From Caldilineaceae bacterium (lineage in GTDB: Bacteria; Chloroflexota; Anaerolineae; Caldilineales; Caldilineaceae): a stretch of DNA of 29,666 nucleotides. Under the pieces are notes generated by a model. The model saw only the letters and a list, made by a program, of their open reading frames with translations. It had not been told where the DNA came from and made no database searches. The stretch is from assembly GCA_014879855.1 (NCBI GenBank), contig JACSRH010000112.1, forward strand, positions 1-29,666, given 5' to 3'. The position numbers and the translations under genes were made by a program. Shown piece by piece: positions 1 to 5,505 of this stretch; position 1 is the first letter of the stretch; every line of letters starts with the position of its first letter.

Positions 1-66
<66 letters not shown>

Positions 67-79
67 GAACACGAATTGG

Positions 80-108
80 AGTATACGCAGTTGCTCCAAA
101 AAAGTCAA
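80..108 (-). promoter_or_regulatory. sigma-70-type promoter of tRNA-Leu
   Basis: On the minus strand there is a -35 box TTGACT (plus 103-108), a 17-nt spacer, and a -10 box TATACT (plus 80-85). The -10 box ends 13 nt upstream of the mature tRNA 5' end, which leaves room for a short leader removed by RNase P. This is one of the closest matches to consensus in the window. Confidence 0.8.
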
Positions 109-144
109 AAAAATGAACGTGCAGTAGGTCAAATCTAGGAAATG

Positions 145-160
145 TGTGAAAAATTTCACA
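145..160. promoter_or_regulatory. CRP-type palindromic operator
   Basis: TGTGAAA-AA-TTTCACA is a perfect inverted repeat that contains TGTGA-N6-TCACA, the textbook half-sites and spacing of CRP-family regulators. Its centre (152.5) lies about 41.5 bp upstream of the start expected from the TATACT box at 182-187, the classic class II activator position. That promoter lacks a good -35 box, which fits activator dependence. No CRP-family gene is in the window. Confidence 0.55.
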
Positions 161-181
161 GTTCACTTTTTTATCTTCCAG

Positions 182-187
182 TATACT
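182..187 (+). promoter_or_regulatory. -10 box for the DoxX-like gene
   Basis: TATACT matches the -10 consensus at five of six positions and sits inside the palindrome CAGTATACTG. Nearby -35 candidates, TTCACA (21-nt spacer) and TTCACT (14-nt spacer), have poor spacing. The start would fall near 194, about 77 nt before the ATG at 271. Confidence 0.45.
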
Positions 188-218
188 GCTTACTATTGAA
201 AGAATAGGCGAAATTGAT

Positions 219-237
219 GCGCCACTTCAAGTGGCGC
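219..237 (+). promoter_or_regulatory. Perfect inverted repeat in the DoxX-like gene leader
   Basis: GCGCCACTT and AAGTGGCGC pair perfectly around a single central C, 33 nt upstream of the start codon. It could be an operator for a dimeric repressor or a leader hairpin. It has no T-tract, so it is not a standard terminator. Confidence 0.45.
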
Positions 238-270
238 CTGAGAAGCTGATAAAGTATCAACGAGGGCAAC

Positions 271-786
271 ATGGTGGAAAACTCGACGCAACCAGAGCGC
301 AAATTGACGCCTGAGGATCGGTTGTTGAAGCATCTGCCCTTTGCCGAGCGGTTCGATCAACTTGACCAGCGAATCACGCAGTGGATGGCTCGCTACGGGC
401 TGGTGATGATGCGTGTGGCGCTCGGCATTATCTTCTTCTGGTTTGGCGCGCTCAAGCTCATTCCTGGGCTGAGTCCGGCTGAAGATCTGGTGCGCGCTAC
501 GATTTTCTTCATCGATCCAAACTTGTTCCAACCTGTGTTGGCGATCTGGGAGATAACGATCGGGCTTGGTCTGATCACTGGTTGGTTTATGCGGACGACG
601 CTGTTGTTGCTCTTTTTACAGATGCCAGGCACAGCGCTGCCCATCCTTATTACGCCGGAAGCCGTCTTTACACTCTTTCCGGTTGGTCTCACCATCGAAG
701 GGCAGTATATCGTCAAGAATCTAGCGTTGATTACGGCGGCGATTGTGCTGGGTAGCACGGTGCGTGGCGGGCGCATCGTTTCATAG
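271..786 (+). CDS. DoxX/DUF417-like integral membrane protein
   Basis: This 171-residue protein has a charged N-terminus of about 45 residues followed by several hydrophobic segments: around 46-60 (MRVALGIIFFWFGALKL), 88-105, 108-122 and 150-162. The first segment, with its GxxFFxFGxxKL pattern, resembles the first helix of the DoxX/YkgB (DUF417) superfamily of small four-helix membrane proteins. Some of these are linked to redox stress, but their biochemistry is mostly unresolved. The ATG at 271 follows a GAGGG ribosome-binding site. The gene stands alone between a CRP-like site with a -10 box and a strong terminator at 821-850, so it is probably monocistronic. The family is assigned from hydrophobic pattern and a few motifs, so the exact subfamily is uncertain. 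Confidence 0.7.
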   Translation: MVENSTQPERKLTPEDRLLKHLPFAERFDQLDQRITQWMARYGLVMMRVALGIIFFWFGALKLIPGLSPAEDLVRATIFFIDPNLFQPVLAIWEITIGLGLITGWFMRTTLLLLFLQMPGTALPILITPEAVFTLFPVGLTIEGQYIVKNLALITAAIVLGSTVRGGRIVS

Positions 787-820
787 CAGTGAGCTGACGT
801 TGTTCGGCACAGGGTTTTAT

Positions 821-850
821 GGAAAAGGCCTCCGTTTGGAGGCCTTTTCC
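821..850. terminator. Bidirectional intrinsic terminator
   Basis: A perfect 13-bp stem, GGAAAAGGCCTCC / GGAGGCCTTTTCC, closes a GTTT loop. The stem has an A-run at its 5' base and a T-run at its 3' base, so it can stop transcription in both directions. It lies 34 bp after the DoxX-like gene. Confidence 0.85.
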
Positions 851-870
851 ATGTCCAACAGACTGGGCAA

Positions 871-876
871 TAGAAT
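871..876 (+). promoter_or_regulatory. Possible -10 box for the structured RNA
   Basis: TAGAAT matches the -10 consensus at five of six positions. A start about seven bases downstream falls at 881-884, exactly where the closing stem of the structured element begins. No convincing -35 box is seen. Confidence 0.3.
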
Positions 877-880
877 TCCG

Positions 881-1009
881 ACTCAACCAGATCTCGTGTG
901 GTTACGCGCTGGGGACGGGTTTGCGGCGCTTCGGGCGAGCAGAGAACGCTCAGCCCATCCCCGGCGCGTAAGACCCGACCACATGAATTCCGGTTGAGCC
1001 GCAAACCTG
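881..1009 (+). ncRNA. Candidate structured RNA with pseudoknot, unknown class
   Basis: Nested pairing is extensive. An outer stem pairs 882-888 with 992-998 and continues 896-902 with 978-984, with partial pairing between. An inner stem of 14 pairs joins 902-915 to 958-971. A small hairpin pairs 937-940 with 948-951. In addition, 916-927 is complementary over 12 positions (one G-U) to 998-1009, just 3' of the outer stem, giving a pseudoknot or an alternative fold. The four G-U pairs in these helices (896/984, 910/963, 920/953, 917/1008) hold only in plus-strand RNA. There is no GGAA-loop SRP motif, no tmRNA or RNase P signature, and no convincing ORF. It sits between a terminator and the recD2 promoter. 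A mobile palindrome is the alternative; GAATTCCG occurs at both 873-880 and 985-992. Confidence 0.5.
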
Positions 1010-1058
1010 GCAAGACGCTTGTGCACTGTCGCCTCTTTCAAAACCAGCATCAATTTTA

Positions 1059-1067
1059 TGCTACACT
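1059..1067 (+). promoter_or_regulatory. Extended -10 promoter candidate for recD2
   Basis: TG-C-TACACT is an extended -10 element with no clear -35 box. It would start transcription near 1074, about 55 nt before recD2. The same TGnTACACT form appears at the dnaX promoter. Confidence 0.35.
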
Positions 1068-1129
1068 TGTGAATGAATCCTGATGCTTTACCGGTGATTG
1101 ACTAACCAAGAGCTTATCTCTACCTGGCT

Positions 1130-3520
1130 ATGGACATCTTACGCGGCGTCGTCGAACGCATCACCTATCATAATGAGGAAAACGGCTACACCGTTGCCAA
1201 GCTGACGCCAGAACGTGCGGAGCGCACACTGTTCGGCGCGGAGCGCGAGGTGGCGATCGTCGGCAACATGCTGGGGCTGAATGTCGGTGAGTCGGTGGAG
1301 TTGACCGGCCGCTGGACCGTCCACGGCGAATATGGCCGGCAGTTTCAGGTCGAAACCTTCCATCCGGTGTTGCCCGCCACGATCGCCGGGCTGGAGAAAT
1401 ACCTCGGCAGCGGGCTGATCAAGGGCGTTGGCCCGGTGACGGCGCGGCGCATTGTCAAGCAGTTTGGCCTCGACACGCTGACTGTGATCGAGGAAGCGCC
1501 AGAGCGGCTGGCCGAAACGCCCGGCGTTGGCCCCAAGCGCGTGGAGATGATCAGCAACGCGTGGATCGAGCAGCGGGCGATCAAGGAAGTGATGCTCTTT
1601 TTGCAGAGCAACGGCGTCAGCACGAGCCTCGCCACCAAAATTTACAAATATTACGGCGACGAGGCCATCAACCAGGTGCGCCACGACCCTTATCGGCTGG
1701 CGCGCGATATTTTCGGCATTGGCTTTCTCACCGCAGACAAGATCGCGCGGGCGATGGGGCTGCCGGAGGACGCGCCCGAACGCGTGGCCGCGGGCGTCGG
1801 TTATGCGCTCAACGAAGCCAGCGAGGATGGTCATGTGTTTCTGCCCACGTCGGAGCTGGTCAAGCTGACTGCCGAGCTGCTCCAGGTGTCGCCCACCTTG
1901 ATCGGCATCGGGCTGGCGCGCATGTGGAACGAAGCGCAGGTCAAGGTGGCGCCTTCGCCCGGCGCCGAGGCTATCGAGCCGCAGCCAGACTTTATCGCCG
2001 AACCGCGCCTGGTGGCCGAACAGGGTCAATTGTACGCGGTGCATAGCGTCGACGAAGCCCAGCGTCTGCTTGCCGAGGAGAATGCTATTTATTTGACGCC
2101 GCTTTACTTCAGCGAAGTGGGCGTGGCGCGGCGGCTCCAGCGCCTGCTGCACGAGGCGCAGAGCCGGCTGACGCCTTTTGCGCGCTACCGGCAAACGGAG
2201 TGGCGCCACGCCATTGCAGCGGCAGAACAGGTGAATGGCTTTCCATTGGCCGCACAACAGCGCGAAGCGGTGCAGGCTGCGCTGACTTATCGCGTCACCG
2301 TGCTGACAGGCGGGCCAGGCACCGGCAAGACCACGACGGTGCGCACGATCATCGACCTGTGCCGCGCCGAGCAGCGGCGGGTGCTGCTGGCCGCCCCGAC
2401 TGGCCGCGCAGCCAAGCGCCTGGCCGAAACCACCGGTGAGGAAGCCAAGACGATTCATCGTCTGCTTGAATTCAAACCGACCGAAGGAATGGCTTTTCAG
2501 CGCAACGAAGAAAACCCGCTCGAAGGCGATCTGCTGATCGTCGACGAAGCTTCGATGCTTGACCTGCCGCTGACCAATCATCTGCTCAAGGCTGTCCCGC
2601 CGGGGATGCACTTGCTGCTCGTCGGTGATGTGGATCAGCTGCCCAGTGTGGGGGCGGGGAATGTGTTGAAGGATGTGATCGCCGCGTTAGAAAATGGAGA
2701 TGCGGAGACTGGGAATTGGGAAAGTGCACTCCCCCACTTCCCAGTCTCTACTCCCCAGCCTCGCCGCTTCCGCGCGGCCGTCATCCGCTTGCAGACGATC
2801 TTCCGCCAGGAGGCCGGTTCGTTCATCATTACCAACGCACATCGCATCAACGCGGGCGTATTGCCGCTCGTCGACAACGACGCGGCGACCGATTTCTTTC
2901 TCTTTCGCACGGAAGAACCCGCGCGCGCGGCCGAGCTTTGCGTTGAGTTGGTGGCGGAGCGCATTCCCCGGCGTTTTGGCATTGCGCCAGAGGACATCCA
3001 GGTATTGGCGCCGATGCACCGCGGGGTTGTGGGCGTGGCCGCGCTCAATTCGGCGCTGCAGCAGGCGCTCAACCCGGCCGCGCCCACGCGCGCCGAACGC
3101 ACCATCGGCAGCCGCCTCTACCGCGTCGGTGACAAAGTGATGCAGATTCGCAACAATTACGACAAAGACGTCTACAACGGCGACATGGGACGCATCACCG
3201 CACTTGACCCGCTCATGCACACCGTCATCGTCACCTTTGAAGGGCGACCGGTGGGCTATGAGTTTCTTGAAATGGACGAGCTGGTGCACGCCTACGCGGT
3301 CAGCGTGCATAAAAGTCAGGGCAGTGAATTTCCCGTGGTCGTGCTGCCGCTCCTCACTACGCATTACATGATGTTGCAGCGCAACCTGCTTTACACCGCG
3401 GTGACGCGCGCCAGGCGGCTTGTCGTGCTCGTGGGGCAGCCGCGCGCCATCAGCCTGGCGGTGCGCAACAACGAGGTGATGGCGCGCTTCACCGGCCTCA
3501 CGGAACGGCTGCTTGCGTAA
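1130..3520 (+). CDS. recD2: RecD2-family ATP-dependent DNA helicase
   Basis: This 796-residue protein matches the usual RecD2 length (about 740-820). RecD2 is a 5'-to-3' SF1B helicase that acts in DNA repair without RecBC. The N-terminus (GVVERITYHNEENGYTVAKL) is the family's OB-like region. Helix-hairpin-helix segments follow at about 85-215, with GVGPVTARRIV, TPGVGPKRVEMI and GIGFLTADKIA. Walker A GGPGTGKT is at 394-401 and Walker B LLIVDEAS at 468-475. GDVDQLPSVG is motif III-like, and VHKSQGSEFP at 726-735 lies in the C-terminal UvrD-like domain. Residues of about 521-545 form an insertion encoded by a DNA palindrome (2705-2748). The ATG at 1130 has no clear ribosome-binding site. The 3' end overlaps the opposing DUF1499 gene by 23 bp. 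Confidence 0.95.
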   Translation: MDILRGVVERITYHNEENGYTVAKLTPERAERTLFGAEREVAIVGNMLGLNVGESVELTGRWTVHGEYGRQFQVETFHPVLPATIAGLEKYLGSGLIKGVGPVTARRIVKQFGLDTLTVIEEAPERLAETPGVGPKRVEMISNAWIEQRAIKEVMLFLQSNGVSTSLATKIYKYYGDEAINQVRHDPYRLARDIFGIGFLTADKIARAMGLPEDAPERVAAGVGYALNEASEDGHVFLPTSELVKLTAELLQVSPTLIGIGLARMWNEAQVKVAPSPGAEAIEPQPDFIAEPRLVAEQGQLYAVHSVDEAQRLLAEENAIYLTPLYFSEVGVARRLQRLLHEAQSRLTPFARYRQTEWRHAIAAAEQVNGFPLAAQQREAVQAALTYRVTVLTGGPGTGKTTTVRTIIDLCRAEQRRVLLAAPTGRAAKRLAETTGEEAKTIHRLLEFKPTEGMAFQRNEENPLEGDLLIVDEASMLDLPLTNHLLKAVPPGMHLLLVGDVDQLPSVGAGNVLKDVIAALENGDAETGNWESALPHFPVSTPQPRRFRAAVIRLQTIFRQEAGSFIITNAHRINAGVLPLVDNDAATDFFLFRTEEPARAAELCVELVAERIPRRFGIAPEDIQVLAPMHRGVVGVAALNSALQQALNPAAPTRAERTIGSRLYRVGDKVMQIRNNYDKDVYNGDMGRITALDPLMHTVIVTFEGRPVGYEFLEMDELVHAYAVSVHKSQGSEFPVVVLPLLTTHYMMLQRNLLYTAVTRARRLVVLVGQPRAISLAVRNNEVMARFTGLTERLLA
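2705..2748. repeat. Palindromic element inserted in frame inside recD2
   Basis: The 44-bp segment is one nearly perfect hairpin centred between 2726 and 2727. Outer arms GAGACTGGGAA (2705-2715) and TTCCCAGTCTC (2738-2748) match perfectly, the core AGTGCACT is palindromic, and 19 of 22 positions pair overall. It encodes E526-S540 of RecD2, in a stretch between GNVLKDVIA and VIRLQTIFRQ that is normally only about ten residues. The extra sequence is low-complexity G/A on one strand and C/T on the other. Confidence 0.75.
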
Positions 3521-3974
3521 AGCTCGTCCGAATCTCTTCCATCCGCTTGCGATTGACGCCCATATCGCTGCGCCCCATGCGCGACGCCGACCGGAAGTGA
3601 ATAGTCTTGGCGGCATCGTCGATCACAAACTGGACATCGTCCACAAAGCGAAATATCTGCGACGCAAAGGTGGCGTGGATGTAGGTTTCCTCATCGGTCA
3701 CGATCTCGGTGCGCGGCATGGCGGCGATCACGGCAAGCAACTTCTGGCGTGCATCGGCGGCGCTGCCCGTGAAGGGGATCGGTTCGATAAAATGCTCCGT
3801 GTCAGTGACTGGGGCCTGGGTGGAAACGCAATTTGGTGAGTCCGGGCAGGGCGACAGGGTGCGTGATAGGGCATCCTGCTGCACATTGGCGGGCGCGGCG
3901 CCCGCGCAGGCAGTCAACGCCAGCATCGAGAGCAGGCCGGCGGACAGCAGCAACGTCTTGGAAAGATGCGACAT
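3498..3974 (-). CDS. DUF1499-family lipoprotein
   Basis: A 158-residue predicted lipoprotein. The N-terminus MSHLSK is followed by a hydrophobic segment and the lipobox LTAC with the lipidated cysteine at 23. The mature part opens with CPDSPNCVSTQ, a typical DUF1499 signature, and continues with EIVTDEETYIHATFAS and FVDDVQFVIDD. DUF1499 proteins have no established biochemical role. An upstream in-frame ATG at 4037 exists, but the start at 3974 is preferred because AGGAGA (plus 3984-3989) lies 9 nt before it and the signal peptide then has normal length. It is convergent with recD2 and overlaps its last 23 bp, so the two 3' ends share sequence and no separate terminator is visible. Confidence 0.85.
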   Translation of the reverse strand: MSHLSKTLLLSAGLLSMLALTACAGAAPANVQQDALSRTLSPCPDSPNCVSTQAPVTDTEHFIEPIPFTGSAADARQKLLAVIAAMPRTEIVTDEETYIHATFASQIFRFVDDVQFVIDDAAKTIHFRSASRMGRSDMGVNRKRMEEIRTSFTQAAVP

Positions 3975-4345
3975 TCCTCTAAATCTCCTCATAAATAGTT
4001 GATCGACAGTGTTTAGCCTACACCGTCTGGCTGACAAACTCTATAACCACTCCTACAGTTTGGCTTTGCTGCTTGTAAAGAGCTCCTGCGCGTGCCGCGG
4101 CGCTACAAGATGCAGCAGAGAGGTGGCTCTTGCATTTGCGCACACGATTCTGCCCAGTGAGTGGCGCGCTGCCACAAACGTCACAACCTTAAGGTGAGTA
4201 ATCGTTTGTTGAGCGCACAGTATACGAAGCAAATGTGCCATGACGCGATGCCAACTTCTCTCTACAATGGATGCAATGCGTAAGGCAGAGCTTTTGGCAA
4301 ACGCTCAACTATTTTTAAGTAAATTCTAAAAGGCGAAAAACACCG
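3975..4345. other. Intergenic region, 371 bp, divergent
   Basis: This separates the DUF1499 gene (minus) from the CAP-domain gene (plus) and should hold both promoters. Only the plus-strand promoter at 4240-4268 is recognisable. The weak inverted pair AAGAGC near 4079 and GCTCTT near 4125 is the only structure noticed. No tRNA or convincing ORF is present. Confidence 0.5.
4240..4268 (+). promoter_or_regulatory. Promoter candidate for the CAP-domain gene
   Basis: ATGACG (4240-4245) as -35, a 17-nt spacer, and TACAAT (4263-4268) as -10. The start would lie near 4275, about 70 nt upstream of the ATG. Confidence 0.45.
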
Positions 4346-5275
4346 ATGAAATCACTGCACACATCGACAATTACACTGCACTCGGCGCGGGTTGGCATTA
4401 TCGCAGGTCTCGCCATTGTGGTCCTCTTTGTGGGGACGGCGCCGGCCCTGGCTGCGCGGCTCAATGAGATCGCCTACACGGGCTGCGGTGGAGCGGACGC
4501 GCCGATCATCGACGACGCTTACGAAGCGCGTGTCGTCGAGTTGGTCAATGAGCAACGCGCGGCCAACGGCAACTTGCCGCCAGTCAAACGCATTGCCGCG
4601 CTCGGCAAGTCGGCGCGCTATCACGCTACGGATCTGGGCACGGACAACTACTTCAACCATGACACCTACGACCGCAGCGGGGAAAGCCTCCAGAAGGTGT
4701 GCGGCGCATTTGACCGCATGCGCGCCTGGTATAACTGGACCGCGGCAGGCGAAAACATCGCCGCCGGCTACGGCACACCCGAAGAAGTCATGGCGGGCTG
4801 GATGAAAAGTGACGGCCACCGGCGCAACATCCTCGACCCGAACTTCACAGAAATTGGCGTCGGCTATTACAAGGGCTCGGGCGATTATGGCGTCTATTGG
4901 GTGCAGAATCTCGGCGCGCGCGCGGGGGAGTACCCGATGATCATCAACAACGATTCGCCCGACACCGCGGACCGCAACGTCGCGATCTATGTGCACGGGG
5001 CATGGAACGAAATGCGTCTGCGCAACGACAGCGGCGCCTGGGGAGAATGGCAGCCCTTTTCGAGCAGTTTCACCTGGACCATCAACGACGGCGTGGGCGA
5101 ACATATCATTTCGGCCGAGTTGCGCAGCGGCTCAGACACCCACAGCAGTTGCGACAAAATCAATTTGACGACAGCCACCGCGGTTGCGGCGCCGGCTGGC
5201 GCCGACTACCAGCTCTTTCTGCCTCTTTTGGAGTCAGACGGCCAGCAAGAACAGGCGCTGGTGCTCTGCGATTGA
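4346..5275 (+). CDS. Secreted CAP-domain (SCP/PR-1-like) protein
   Basis: A 309-residue exported protein. Residues 1-36 form a signal peptide with hydrophobic core IIAGLAIVVLFVGTAPALAA. The CAP domain runs from about 63 to 190: VVELVNEQRAANG, ARYHATDL (metal-site His), DNYFNHD, AGENIAAGY and SDGHRRNILDPNFTEIGVGY are family motifs. Bacterial CAP proteins are extracellular and their function is often unknown. From about 195 a second, beta-rich domain follows (NVAIYVHGAWNEMRLRND, GEWQPF, SFTWTINDGVGEHIISAEL). Near the C-terminus is YQLFLPLLE, resembling the YLPLV motif of the other secreted protein at 25029-25478. Ribosome binding is weak (AAAGGCG). A gene of its own, between a divergent lipoprotein gene and the dnaX operon. 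Confidence 0.88.
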   Translation: MKSLHTSTITLHSARVGIIAGLAIVVLFVGTAPALAARLNEIAYTGCGGADAPIIDDAYEARVVELVNEQRAANGNLPPVKRIAALGKSARYHATDLGTDNYFNHDTYDRSGESLQKVCGAFDRMRAWYNWTAAGENIAAGYGTPEEVMAGWMKSDGHRRNILDPNFTEIGVGYYKGSGDYGVYWVQNLGARAGEYPMIINNDSPDTADRNVAIYVHGAWNEMRLRNDSGAWGEWQPFSSSFTWTINDGVGEHIISAELRSGSDTHSSCDKINLTTATAVAAPAGADYQLFLPLLESDGQQEQALVLCD

Positions 5276-5470
5276 TGCTGTTGAATTCTGCTTGGTGCTA
5301 ATCGACGGCCAGGCGTCATGCTCCGCGTAAAGCTACTATTGGAGAACGCAGCTATACACAGATGAAATTGGACAGGCGCGGGTGAGCACACAGCAACAAA
5401 GCAACTGCGCCTATCCATATTTACTGGCAAGAGCTGGCCCTCAGGTCCGGCTGTCATCTGCGCTAAATCC

Positions 5471-5499
5471 TTGCCGCACACTGCTTTCAATGGTACACT
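5471..5499 (+). promoter_or_regulatory. dnaX operon promoter, predicted leaderless start
   Basis: TTGCCG (5471-5476), a 17-nt spacer, and an extended -10 element TG-G-TACACT (5491-5499). The expected transcription start is at 5505-5507, coinciding with the dnaX ATG at 5506, and no ribosome-binding site is present. The mRNA is therefore predicted to be leaderless. Confidence 0.65.
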
Positions 5500-5505
5500 T
5501 CCGGC

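Noticed and set aside
881..1009. SRP RNA, 6S RNA, tmRNA or RNase P RNA as identity of the structured element
   Set aside because: The SRP GGAA-loop and AGCAGCC motif, a 6S-like central bubble in a 180-nt hairpin, a tRNA-like tmRNA end and RNase P core motifs are all missing.
743..1083. Short plus-strand reading frames across the structured element
   Set aside because: They cross the terminator hairpin and the paired RNA segments, have Arg-rich composition and lack a ribosome-binding site.
1139..2611. Minus-strand reading frame opposite recD2
   Set aside because: Shadow of recD2, whose helicase motifs are unambiguous on the plus strand.
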